Assembly: GCF_017116825.1 (NCBI RefSeq)
Contig: NZ_JAFIRD010000001.1
Coordinates: forward strand, 62,001 to 126,000
Length of the DNA: 64,000 nucleotides
Source of the DNA: Mycoplasma enhydrae
GTDB lineage: Bacteria; Bacillota_I; Bacilli_A; Mycoplasmatales; Metamycoplasmataceae
Reading direction: 5' to 3'
The first letter of the stretch is position 1. Every line of letters begins with the position of its first letter. This document shows, piece by piece, positions 1-10,388 of the stretch. The position numbers and the translations under genes are program-made. The notes beneath the pieces are model-generated. The model had not been told where the DNA came from. It made no database searches and worked only from the letters and a program-made list of their open reading frames with translations.

Positions 1-2
1 AA

Positions 3-3000
3 TCTTCTCAAAAACTGTTAGAAATTAAATCAAATAAAATTAGTTTTAAGCCAAACGAAGACATTTCATTTAGTTTGGAAACCAAAAACATTGAAGAAAG
101 TAGTATTAATTATAAATTTACTTTGTTAGACTTCAAAACTAAAAATCAAATTAGCACTACTACTAAAATATTATCTAAACCATTTAGCTCAAGCATTAAA
201 GAATTATTTGGAAGTTCAGTTGTTCTTGAAACTAAAAAAACATACCAACTAAAAGTGGAATGTATAGATATTAGCGATGTTAATGAAGCACTTTTTACAT
301 TCGATATAATAAGTGCTTTATCAGAAGATAAAAATGATTATGATTCATATAAAACAAATGGTGCTTATGAGCACATTGCTAAAAATCCTTCATTTGAAGT
401 TAACGAAGAATTCATTAAAAATTTCTTCAACCATAATATGTATCAATATAAAACAATGTCATACACAAAGCAAATTAAACAAATTAATGATATTGTTGAC
501 ACTACCAAAAAAACAATTTTTATTTTTGGCTCACCAACTTGTTTAACATGTTTGGATTACTTAGCAGATTTAAGTAAGTTGGATTTAAATAAATTCAATT
601 ATGTTAAGGTTATGACTTCTGTAGATAATGATAGGCTTGATGAATACATCGAATTATCTAAAAAAGCTTTTAAAGAAAAAAACATTTTATCTGAATTAGA
701 TGATTCATTATTAGATAATCAAGATTTTATTTGAAAAAATGTTATGCATTTTAGCACTACTCCTAAAATTCTTTTATTAGATGAAAAAGGTACAGTTGTT
801 AATGCTATTGATGGTTTGGAAGGCAATTTTAATGAAGAATTTATTAAAGTTGTTAAAAAGACTTTTGACATAACAATAACAACCAAACAATCTAAACCTA
901 ATATAGAAGATGGATTAATTAAAGAAGCTAAAGAAGCTTTAAGTGCTTATATTAAAGAAATTGAAGCTAAAAAAGATACCTTGAGAGCTGATCAAAAAGC
1001 AGATTTAGAAAAAGCTCTAGAAAAAGCTAAAACAGTAGAAAACAAAGCTAATGCTACCAAGGAAGAATTAATATCAGCTAAGAATGAACTAAAATCTTCT
1101 TATGAAACAATTTTAGCTAAACCTAAACCAGAAGAACAAAATCCTAATGGACCAAAATTCAACAATGAATACCGTACATGGGAACAAAGAAAAAGATCTG
1201 AACAAAATAATCCAGAGTTTAGTGATGTTAGACAAGATTTAATTGACAATCTTTATGCTAAAAATGTATCAGAACTAAAAATTAAAAAAGCTGATGATAC
1301 CGAACATAAATTTAGTGATATTATTGCTAAAAATGGTAAGGCAACCATTGTAATTTGAGGAGATATTGGATGTAAATATTGTTTACAAGCATTATCTTAT
1401 TTCAAAGATAAACATTTTAATGATTTTAATTTTGTTGATTTGTTAGATGATTATAGAGACAAATCAAAATGAGAAAATACTATTGATATGTATAGTAACA
1501 AAAGCGCAATAGACAAACATATTTTTAGACCTACAGATGATTGAAATCAAGTTACTAGTTTTAGTACTTTTAGACCACAAGTATTTATTTTAGATAAAGA
1601 ACAAAATATAACTTATACACTAGGTTCCACTTATAGAAGAAGTATTGAACTAGCTAGACTTGTAGGTAGCACAATTTCAACACTTGATGTTAATGAAACC
1701 GATGAACAAACCAACGATACAAAAACTAAAGATTTTTATAATGGAAAATATGATGAAATTAAAAAAATCTATCCTAATGATAAAAATAATATAACCGACC
1801 AAAAACATGATTTATGAGAAAGTAAACCTAAAAAACCTTACACACGTAAATCTAAAATAGGTGACAAAGAAGCTGAAATACAAGAATTAAAAGAAATCTA
1901 TCATAAATTTGTTACTGGTCTTGAAACAGAAGATTTAAATTTATATGAACATAATTTTAATGCTAGATATTTAGCTGAGGCTGTGTTCAAATGAGCTCAA
2001 GAAGATTGAATTGATAATGCTTATGTACATTTTGGAGCATATTCAATCAATGTTGAAACTGAAGAATTTAAATACAATTCTAAAGATAAAAAAATTGATG
2101 ATGAATTTATTAAATTAGCTATCCTAAAAAAATTCTTATATGGACTTAATAATGGAGTAAACTCAGTTGATAAAAGACTTGTTTTTGATAAAAACATCAA
2201 ACAAAAATTTGTGGATTTTGTCAAAGATGCATTACTGCTTATCAATGAAGATATGGATGAACAAGAAAAAATCTTTGTTATTATGCAATATGTAGCTGAC
2301 AGATATTCATATAGAGATGAAACATGAAAACCTGAGTTCAATTTATCTGGAACTATTGATTTAGATTTTTATGGAGTATGTCAACAATATTCTTGAATGA
2401 CATCACTTTTATTAAATCTAGTTGGAATTCAATCATATCCTAAAAAATCTGAAGCAGGACACCACCAATTTGTTTGAGTTAAAACAAAAACGAAAAATGA
2501 TACTGAAGCTAAATGGTATTATGTTGATACACTTCACTTTGATAATGAAGTAGATGATAATATTGTTAGATATCCATCTGGATATGTTAATTCTTCACTA
2601 AAGGGAAGTTCTAAATTTAAAGATGGTTTTTTACTAAAAATTAACCTAGATGCAGATCGTAGAGATTTACATTACCCTGGTTATAGATTGTTTTATAGAA
2701 CTCTACCAATTGATCATATGTTTAAAGACTTTGCTCAAAATAGCTATGTTGATAGCACTATGTTATCACATAACAATAAAGGTCAAAGAATGACTAAAAA
2801 TGGTTGAATTTTAAGTTCTATTCAAAGTAGATTCTTTAAATATCAAAATAATTGATATACATTTGCACTTTATTCAGGAAGAGCAAATGAAAAAGGTATG
2901 GGATTATTCAAAACTAATTTCCATGATGGACCAAATAGTTTTGAATTAGTTTCAAATGATGATCCAATTAAAAAACTAATAGATGATTCATTCCTTAATG

Positions 3001-3575
3001 CTAAAGATAGCACAATTCCAAAAGTATTTATGGTAGGTAATGTTGCTTTTGTATACAAATACTCTTTTGATGAAAAAAATAATAAACATAAACATGACCT
3101 ATTTGCTATCGATTTAAGAGAAGGCAAAAAAGTCGATTTAAAAACATATTTTGATACCACTACTATTGCTAAAAATATGGAATTAGATATATTTTCATAT
3201 GACAATTCTATATATCTAATCAAAAGAAACGCTAATAAAATAGCTATTAAGAAAGATCCAAGTTTATTAACTAAAATAAACTTTAATGATATTGCTGAAT
3301 TACAACAAATACTAAATCCAAGAACCACTAAGTATGATATTTACAAAAGTGTTTTAGCTCAAAGATTTGAAGCAGGGACATATATGTATCGTGATTTAAG
3401 TGTAATCACACAACAAGATGGTATAACATTTAAATCAATAGATTTAAGAAATAGTTTTGATGCTAAATTAAAAGAATTTATGACTTTATATAACACTAGT
3501 TCAACAACTTTAGCTGAACTAATTAATAAAGAAAAGGAAATTTCTGATGTTTTAGCTTTGATAAAAAAAGATTAA
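3..3575 (+). CDS. Large surface protein with two thioredoxin-like domains and a transglutaminase-like domain (5' end outside window)
   Basis: The frame is open from the first bases of the window to TAA at 3573-3575 when TGA is read as Trp, giving about 1190 visible residues; the start lies upstream. Counted from the first visible codon, residues about 1-130 look like a beta-rich domain. A thioredoxin-like segment follows with FGSPTCLTC near residue 179 and a cis-Pro-like STTPKILLLD strand. Residues about 301-379 are a helical FIVAR-like module, also found in the lipoprotein at 21311-23101. A second thioredoxin-like segment has WGDIGCKYC near residue 458 and FRPQVFILD. A transglutaminase-like core has Cys about 793 (GVCQQYSW), His about 819 (GHHQFVW) and Asp about 841 (YYVDTLHF). 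The combination suggests an extracellular protein, probably a lipoprotein, but the signal peptide is not visible. Disulfide exchange and transamidase or protease activity are inferences from motifs only. Confidence 0.8.
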
Positions 3576-3581
3576 TACAAA

Positions 3582-3633
3582 AAAAGCCTAATTATAAGCA
3601 AACTTTAAAAGTTTTGTCCTTATATAGGCTTTT
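3582..3633. terminator. Bidirectional terminator between the surface protein and ackA
   Basis: AAAAGCCTA pairs with TAGGCTTTT, with additional TATAAG/CTTATA pairing inside, followed by T-rich sequence. It sits between convergent genes and can serve both. Confidence 0.75.
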
Positions 3634-3643
3634 ATTTTTTTAT

Positions 3644-4828
3644 TTAGTTTTTTAGCAATATAGCTTCTTTAGCTATAAATAATTCTTCTTCTGCTCTAAT
3701 TACATAAATAGGAATTAAACTGTCATCTGCCGATATTATTTTATAATCACCAAAGTCTCTTCCTTTGTTTTTAGTTTCATCAACCTTTAAATTAATCAAG
3801 TTAATTTTGTTAATTACTTCTTGTCTAATTAAATAATCATTTTCACCAACACCAGCACTAAAAATAATTGCATCAATTTTATTTTTAATTTTATTAATGT
3901 ATGTAATTAAATAATCAGCTATTCTTTGAGTATATAAATCAAGTGCAAATGCTGCTTGTGGATTTGTAGTTTTGGCTTTTTGAATATCTCTAACATCGGA
4001 AGAAACTCCAGAAACTCCAAGCATACCTGATTTTTCATTTAATATCTTAAATATTTCTTCAAGTGACATGCTTTTATGTTTAGCAATATATGGAATAATA
4101 GAAGCATCTATATCGCCAGATCTTGTGCCCATCATGATACCTGCTAAAGGAGTAAATCCCATTGATGTATCAATTGATTTATTATCTTCAATTGCACATA
4201 AACTGGCTCCATTACCAATATGCATTACAACTATATTAACTTTAGGCTTGTTAAAAATTTCTTGACACTTTTGAGTTATGTAGTTGTAATTTAAACCATG
4301 AAACCCATATTTTCTAATATTAAGTTCATTAGTTAGTTCATAATTAATTGGATATGTATATGAAACCTTAGGTAACGAATTATGAAAAGATGTATCGAAG
4401 TGCATTGACATTGTAGCACTTGGTAAAAGTGTTCTAAATGCAATAATAGCTTCTAAGGCTCCGGGGTTATGTACAGGAGCTAAATCAATTGATTCTTCTA
4501 ATCATTTAATAGCTTGGTCATTTACAATAGTTGTTTGTTGTAAATTAGGGCCGCCGTTTACTACTCTAAAAGCAACTTTAGATATATCCTTAAAATCATT
4601 AATGATATTTTTCTTCTTTCATTGTTCTACTAAATTTTTAACAGTTTCTAAAAAACTAGGTAAGGCTAATTCCATTTCTTCTGTTTTATTATCATAATTA
4701 AAAATTAATTTGCCCTGTGCTAATTTAATTCTTTCAGCTAGGCCTTTTGCTTCAACTTCTAAAGTATTGCTAAATAATGTTCATTTAATTGAGCTTGAAC
4801 CAGCATTAATTACTAATATTTTATTCAT
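3644..4828 (-). CDS. ackA: Acetate kinase
   Basis: This 394-residue protein converts acetyl phosphate and ADP to acetate and ATP, the last ATP-yielding step of the phosphotransacetylase-acetate kinase route in mycoplasmas. The N-terminus MNKILVINAGSSSIK is the acetate kinase signature; FDTSFH, the glycine-rich HIGNGAS, the GTRSGDID segment and FSAGVGEN are all present in order. Length matches the family (about 395-400). The ATG at 4828 is preceded by GGAGTG. TGA encodes Trp in several places, for example soon after the N-terminal signature. It appears monocistronic: the upstream gene ends at 5021 with its own hairpin and the 3' side has a strong terminator. Confidence 0.97.
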
Positions 4829-4924
4829 AAATTACTCACTCCATATATTAAAATAAATTTTATAAATTATATTATAAAACTGTGACTAACAAAGCGGTTT
4901 TAGAAACTAAAATAAATAAAAAAA

Positions 4925-4979
4925 GCAATGTCCATCTTTTACTAACAGTCCAAGCTGCTGAATTTAGGTTAGACATTGC
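4925..4979 (-). terminator. Probable terminator downstream of the 5021-6184 gene
   Basis: On the minus strand GCAATGTC pairs with GACATTGC and is followed by TTTTTTTATTTATTTT. The 39-nt enclosed region contains a further CTAAC/GTTAG pair, so the RNA is more structured than a simple hairpin; a small RNA cannot be excluded. Confidence 0.6.
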
Positions 4980-5020
4980 ATTGAGTGGTATTTATTTTAA
5001 ATTTTAAATCTAATTTTGAT

Positions 5021-6184
5021 TTATTTTTTAAATGCTGTTAAAAATGAGTCATTTAACTTTGATCAATTTGTAGCTTTTTTTGAGTTTTGCAATATTAAAA
5101 TGTCAATAAAGTCAAAATAATCTGTTATTTTTGCTAAAACTGTGTCTAATACTATTCCGTGTTTCATATATAAACCAGTTCTAGTATCTTCTAATATGTC
5201 AACTATGTCAAAAATGCCATCAAAAATTTGATTGTAAGCTGTATCAGCTGGATATTTAGAAAAATCAAAATTTTTAATTTCTTTAAATGCTTTTTCATAT
5301 AACTTGTCTTTAGCAAATATTTCTTCATTTATTGCATTACGTAATTTTGTGTAATTTTCATTATTTTTTAGTTCTGAATTTTCATTGTATTTTTTAATAA
5401 TTAGCTCAACATGTTTTTTGGCTAATTCAATAGTTTTTGAGAAGTGATTTGCTAAACCATATACTTCATCATCGATGAAATTTTTAATGTTTTCAGGTGT
5501 GAAATGCTCTTTATATAAATCTCTTGCCAAGTTATTAACTTTTGCTTTATCATCTGGTTTTTCATTGTATTTTTTTACAATTTTAGATATTATTTGTAAA
5601 TAAAAATTATTTAAATTTTTAGAATTATTTTTAAACAATGTTTCAATTTCTTGGGTTTCTTGTTCACCAATTAGATTTTTTATACCAAGATTACTTAAAT
5701 TAGAAGTTATTCATAGATCATCTTCTTTTTTTAGCTCATCAAAGAAAACTGACAGTTTGGCTTTAGTTTTTGTTTTTATATCTTGATCTTTAATGGCTTC
5801 AAGATTATCATGTAATTCAATTTTGGTTGATAGCGCAGCTATTGCTGAATTAATTTCTTTTTCTTTAACTTCGATTTTTTTAACAAGTACAGCCTCTTTA
5901 GATTTTTGTGCTGATTGTTTTAAAGTTTCAAGTTCTTTTTTTGACTCTTCTAAATTTTTTTTAGAAGCAGTTAGTTTAGATTTATCATCTAAACCTTCAG
6001 GTACACTTTTAATTTTTAAATCAACATTATTTAAAGCTTCAGTTGTTTTTTGTTCTAACGTTGATTTTTTTTGTTTATTGCTTTTAAGAACTGCATATGG
6101 AATTACAGATAAGGCAACTACCCCAACAACAGCTGCTGCTGTAATACCTGATATCATAAGTATTTTTTTTGTTTTTGGTGTCAT
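5021..6184 (-). CDS. Membrane-anchored coiled-coil protein of unknown function
   Basis: This 387-residue protein is not recognised. Residues about 8-33 form one hydrophobic segment (ILMISGITAAAVVGVVAL core) after a short basic stretch; there is no lipobox Cys, so it is probably a signal anchor with the rest outside. Residues about 40-150 are Lys/Glu-rich heptad-like helix (KSKLTASKKNLEESKKEL), typical of mycoplasma surface or cytoskeletal proteins; the C-terminal 230 residues are also helical and charged. One TGA codon near 5711 joins the two halves. The ATG at 6184 has AGGAGAAA upstream. A run of ten TA dinucleotides lies about 75 bp upstream and could affect its promoter. Confidence 0.75.
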
Positions 6185-6258
6185 TTTTTTCTCCTAATAA
6201 TTAATTATTTTAATATTCATTTTGTAAATAATAATAGCATACATAAATCAAAATGACT

Positions 6259-6278
6259 TATATATATATATATATATA
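6259..6278. repeat. (TA)10 dinucleotide tract
   Basis: Ten uninterrupted TA units lie in the noncoding region upstream of the gene at 5021-6184. On the minus strand the tract precedes a possible extended -10 (TGCTATTAT) by about 20-30 bases. Confidence 0.9.
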
Positions 6279-6286
6279 ATATGAAA

Positions 6287-6310
6287 AATTAGGACAAATA
6301 TGCCCTAATT
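6287..6310 (-). terminator. Terminator of the lepA operon
   Basis: On the minus strand AATTAGG pairs with CCTAATT across a 10-nt loop and is followed by TTTTTC. It starts directly after the stop codon of the YneF-like gene. Confidence 0.65.
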
Positions 6311-6315
6311 CGAGA

Positions 6316-6540
6316 CTATTTTGCGTTTTTCATTGAACGCATAACTTGTCTAATTTGTGCTTCTGAAGCCTTACGTCCCATTTGCTGGAACATTACTCTA
6401 ATCATTTTTTCATTAATTGGTGGATTTTCTCTTAGTTGCTTTTCAAATTTTTTCTTAGTAATTATAACTGCAACAATACCGCCAATAACACCAAATACTA
6501 ATGGCAAAATTACTAATAAAACTATTCCTCAAGTAGGCAT
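6316..6540 (-). CDS. YneF/UPF0154 family small membrane protein
   Basis: This 74-residue protein has one N-terminal transmembrane helix (starting MPTWGIVLLVILPLVFGV) followed by a basic KKKFEKQL segment. The soluble tail carries the PPINEKMIR and MGRKASE..IRQVM pattern typical of the UPF0154 (YneF) family of Firmicutes and mollicutes, whose function is not established. The ATG at 6540 overlaps the TAA of the upstream membrane protein gene in a TAATG junction, which implies translational coupling. The Trp at residue 4 is TGA, so reading with the standard code would wrongly shorten the gene. Confidence 0.85.
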
Positions 6541-7442
6541 TATTTTCCTTTCTTAACAAATTTCTTAACAATTAATAAAGTGATAATAGGTATAACTAAG
6601 ATAACTAATACACTAATAAAAAAAACTTTTGCTCAATATTTATGTGCATTGCTTCTTTCTTTTAATAAATCAGCGTAATTCATTACTTCTTGCCCAAAAA
6701 AGTTTTGAATATCAACCATTCGTTTTTTTCGATAGATTGAATTGACAATAAATAATACTACAACTCCTATTAGTATACCACAAAGTATATAAACTACTAA
6801 ATCTGGATTTACAAAACTATTGTGAATTCATTCCTGAAATTTAAGGGCTTTTCACGATTTATCTTTAAGAGCTCAAAATATTAAAGTAAATAAACCTAAA
6901 TAAAATAATATTGCTACCACTAATCAGGTTCTACGTACTTGTTTTTTCATCAATTTTTCATAAAGTATTGCTACAAAAGGTGGAGTAAATGATTCACCTT
7001 CTGCTATTCTTTCTCGATAATGCAAAATAGATTTTTTTATACCAGATAATTCAATTGATTCAAACGTTAGAACCACTATTGATATTACACCAAGTACTAC
7101 AGGAATAATATATCATCCTCATGGTACTGAACTCGAAGGGTCTTTCAGTAGTTGGCTAAAACTAGTTGGACTAAAAGCAAATAATAAACAAAAGATGAAA
7201 GATAGAAAAAATACTACAGATAATAGTGAAATATTTATTGTTTTAATTGTAATTTCTGATTTAAAAACTTTATAAATACCATTTGGAATTACTTTTAAAG
7301 GATCAAGTGTTCTTGATGGTTTAAAAATACTTTTAGTTTTCATATCCATTTGTGCCATGTTATTAGTCATTGTTGCACTTATGGCCATATGAGTACCTGT
7401 ATTTCCATCAGGTGAACCTGTAATAATTGGTCTTATATCCAT
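6540..7442 (-). CDS. Conserved four-helix membrane protein, possibly MSC_0882-like
   Basis: This 300-residue protein is predicted to have four hydrophobic segments: about 98-120 (ISLLSVVFFLSFIFCLLFAF), about 132-146, a middle pair around 190-210, and a C-terminal helix ending in basic residues VKKFVKKGK. The N-terminal 80 residues are polar (SPDGNTGTHMAIS). I do not recognise a catalytic motif. It sits 4 bp after lepA and overlaps the YneF-like gene by TAATG, so it is cotranscribed with both. From memory it resembles the MSC_0882 membrane protein family of mycoplasmas; that assignment is tentative. Confidence 0.7.
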
Positions 7443-7446
7443 TTGT

Positions 7447-9246
7447 CTAACCTTTCTTTTGAGTGTCTGTTTTTAGAAGTGCTAAAAATGCTTCTTGAGG
7501 CACTTCTACACTTCCAATTTGTTTCATTCGCTTCTTACCAGCTTTTTGTTTATTTAGTAGCTTTTGTCTACGAGTGACATCGCCACCATATAACTTAGCG
7601 GTAACATCTTTTCGATATGCCTTAATTGTTTCTCTCGCTATTATTTTACCCCCAATTGCAGCTTGAACAGGAATTTCGAAGTTTTTTCTTGGAACCACTT
7701 CTTTTAATTTCTCTGTTAGCTCGCGACTTTTTGAATAAGCAAAATCGCGGTGTACAACTAATGCTAAAGCATCTATTTTTTCACCATTAAGCATTATATC
7801 AACTTTAACTAGATCACTTTCTTTTAATCCAATATGTTCATAATCAAAAGAGGCATAACCTTTTGAATAACTTTTCATTAAATCAAAAAAATCGAAAATT
7901 GTTTCATTTAAAGGTAATTCATAAATCAAGCGTCTGCGCTTTTCATCTAAGTATTCAAGATTAATGTATTTACCTCGTTTTGATTGACACAATTCCATAA
8001 TTGGACCAATATATTCTTCTGTTAACATAATTGAAGCTCTAATGTAAGGTTCTTCAATTTTTTTAATATAGGTTCGATCTGGAAAAAACGAAGGATTAGT
8101 AATATGCTCAACTTCGCCATTAGTTAAACTAATTACAAATTCAACCGAAGGAGCAGTAGCTAAAATATCTAAATGAAATTCACGTTCTAGTCTTTCTTGC
8201 AATACATCCATATGCAATAAACCTAAAAAACCAATACGAAAACCAAATCCTAAAGCTTTTGAAGTTTCAGGTTCTCAGACAATAGAAGAATCTGATAAAC
8301 TAATTTTTTCAAGAGCATCCTTTAGAGCATTATAATCTCGGGTATCTACTGGATAAAAACCAGTGTATACTACAGGTTTCATTTTCTTATAACCAACTAA
8401 TGGAACAGATACAGGATTGTCTAGTTTTGTAATAGTATCTCCAACTTCAACATCCTTAACATCTCTAATGGAAGCGGCAATTCAACCTACTTCACCTGCA
8501 AATAATGAATCACGTTTTACTTCTTTAGGATTTTTTACACCTAATTCAGTAACTGTATATGTTTTCTTGGTTTGCATAAAGTGTATTTTGTCACCAACAT
8601 TAATTTGACCATTAAAAATACGAGCATAAATAACCACACCTCGATAGTTATCAAAATAACTATCAAATATTAATGCTTCTAGTGGTTTAGAATCATTAGC
8701 TTCTTTTGGTGCAGGAATGCGATTGATAATAGCATCAATAACTTGGTCTATATTAATTCCAGATTTGGCTGATATTAAAATAGCATTAGAAGCATCAATA
8801 CCAATAATATTTTCAATTTCTTCCTTAACCCTTTCAGGGTCTGCTGCAATTAAATCGACTTTATTAATTACAGGAACTATTTCTAAATTATGTTCAATTG
8901 CCAAATATACATTTGCTAAAGTCTGCGCTTGAATTCCTTGTGTCGCATCCACTAATAATAATGCTCCTTCACAAGCAGCCAAACTACGACTGACTTCATA
9001 AGTAAAATCGACATGCCCAGGTGTATCAATTAAATGAAAAATATAATCCTTATATTTAATTTGGATTGCATTTAGTTTAATTGTAATTCCACGTTCTTGC
9101 TCTAGATCCATTGAATCTAAAACTTGAGGTTTTGATTCACGTGCACTAATGGCATTAGTAAATTCTAAAATACGGTCAGCAAGTGTGCTTTTACCGTGAT
9201 CTATATGAGCAATAATTGCAAAGTTTCTAATATTTTTTTTATTCAT
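7447..9246 (-). CDS. lepA: Elongation factor 4 (LepA), ribosome back-translocase GTPase
   Basis: This 599-residue GTPase acts on stalled or mistranslocated ribosomes. The G domain starts at the N-terminus: AHIDHGKST (G1), the RGITIK switch, DTPGH (G3) and NKVD (G4). The C-terminal half contains the LepA-specific [19 protein letters not shown] region and ends in the basic [20 protein letters not shown] tail that distinguishes LepA from EF-G. Length matches the family. It is the first gene of a short operon with two membrane proteins, and is divergent from the lipid kinase gene. One TGA (Trp after the GEVG of domain II) interrupts a standard-code reading. Confidence 0.97.
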
Positions 9247-9416
9247 AGTTTTGTTAAATTATATTTTAAAAGCTGCTTTTTTTAAATAAAAAACTAACAA
9301 TTATATAAAAATTTACAAGATTGTATTTATTTTGATTAAATCAATAAATTTTGGGAAAAATTAAGTACTTTTTTAGATATATTTTGAATTTTTTCAAATA
9401 TAAATGTCTCATTTTA

Positions 9417-9422
9417 TATAAT
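9417..9422 (+). promoter_or_regulatory. -10 element for a leaderless lipid kinase transcript
   Basis: TATAAT ends six bases before the ATG at 9429, so the expected transcription start falls on or beside the start codon. No Shine-Dalgarno sequence precedes the ATG. Confidence 0.5.
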
Positions 9423-9428
9423 GTTAAC

Positions 9429-10292
9429 ATGCTATATGTTTTGTATAATCTATTATCTAAAAGTGGAAAAAATCAAGCTAAAATGTTTAGTATTGTTTCG
9501 AGTGCAATTAAGACCTTTAAGAGAAACTCTCTTAAAGTTATTGACATAACTAAGATTGTTGATTATCAAAAAGAAATGAGTTATTTAACCAAAGATGACA
9601 TTATAGTTATTATAGGTGGTGATGGAACATTAACTTATGTACTAAATGAACTAAGAAAAGCAAAAAACTTGCCTGATGTATATGCATATAAAGCAGGGAC
9701 TGGAAATGATTTTATAAGAAATATTAAAGCTTCTAAAAAATATGAAGTCATTAATCGGAATTTTTATAAATTAAATAGTTTTATTAAATGTTTGCCCACT
9801 ATTAAATCTAGTAATTTAGAAAGAAGTTTTTTAAATGGTGTAGGCCTTGGTGTTGATGTAGAAATATCAAAGGCTATGAACACTAAAAAAGCATTACATG
9901 CTAATGCATCATTTTTTAGAGTTAGTCTAGAATGCATTAAAAATTTTCAAACAAAAAATAATATTAAAATGACAGTGGATGATAAAGAATATAACTTAAA
10001 TGATGTAAGTCTAATAGCAATTATGAATGGCCCTTATTTTGGAGGAGGAATGAAAATTGCTCCAAAGGCTAATTTAGCAAGTAATAAATTATCAATAATT
10101 GTTATTTCAGGACTTAAGCCTAAAAGAATAATAGGCTTATTTGGTTTAGTATATTTAGGCTTACATATCAAAGTTAAATATGTAAAACAATTTTTTGGCA
10201 AGTATGTCAAAATTGAAAACGTTCCAGATAATTTAGTTCAAGTAGATGGCGAAACATTTGAGGTTGATAAAGTTGTGGAAATACAAAAATAA
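9429..10292 (+). CDS. Diacylglycerol/lipid kinase family protein (DagK/YegS type)
   Basis: This 287-residue protein has the diacylglycerol-kinase catalytic signature GGDGTLTYVLNEL at about residues 64-76, followed by AGTGNDFIR and, further on, LNGVGLGVDVEIS and GGGMKIAPKA, all typical of the DAGK_cat/YegS-like fold. It probably phosphorylates a lipid alcohol with ATP at the membrane; the exact substrate is unknown. Length fits the family. I chose the ATG at 9429 over an upstream in-frame TTG at 9351 because a TATAAT box lies right before 9429, which makes the upstream start untranscribed, and because the family normally starts near this point. A terminator follows. Confidence 0.88.
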   Translation: MLYVLYNLLSKSGKNQAKMFSIVSSAIKTFKRNSLKVIDITKIVDYQKEMSYLTKDDIIVIIGGDGTLTYVLNELRKAKNLPDVYAYKAGTGNDFIRNIKASKKYEVINRNFYKLNSFIKCLPTIKSSNLERSFLNGVGLGVDVEISKAMNTKKALHANASFFRVSLECIKNFQTKNNIKMTVDDKEYNLNDVSLIAIMNGPYFGGGMKIAPKANLASNKLSIIVISGLKPKRIIGLFGLVYLGLHIKVKYVKQFFGKYVKIENVPDNLVQVDGETFEVDKVVEIQK

Positions 10293-10294
10293 TT

Positions 10295-10329
10295 AAAACA
10301 TACCAAGAAATTAGACACTGGTATGTTTT
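10295..10329 (+). terminator. Terminator of the lipid kinase gene
   Basis: AAAACATACCA pairs with TGGTATGTTTT, then a T-run. A separate hairpin for tuf follows on the other strand. Confidence 0.8.
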
Positions 10330-10354
10330 TTAAAAATAAAATTTTGAAAGAAAA

Positions 10355-10379
10355 AACATCAAATTTTGCATTTGATGTT
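10355..10379 (-). terminator. Terminator of tuf
   Basis: On the minus strand AACATCAAAT and ATTTGATGTT form a ten-base stem with a five-base loop followed by a T-run, ten bases after the stop codon. Confidence 0.85.
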
Positions 10380-10388
10380 CGAATTAAA

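Noticed and set aside
734-744. Frameshifts or pseudogenes suggested by many in-frame TGA codons
   Set aside because: TGA falls at conserved Trp positions in lepA, metK, secA and many others, so it is a sense codon here.
2870-3328. Minus-strand open frame of about 150 codons inside the first gene
   Set aside because: It lies opposite a well-supported coding frame, has no family resemblance and no ribosome binding site; AT-rich composition explains it.
5793-6197. Plus-strand hydrophobic frame opposite the coiled-coil protein gene
   Set aside because: Antisense reading of a Lys/Glu-rich helix gives Phe/Ser-rich hydrophobic nonsense; the other strand has start, binding site and membrane anchor.
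9351-9428. Upstream in-frame TTG start for the lipid kinase
   Set aside because: A TATAAT box lies within this stretch just before the ATG at 9429, and the family starts near 9429.
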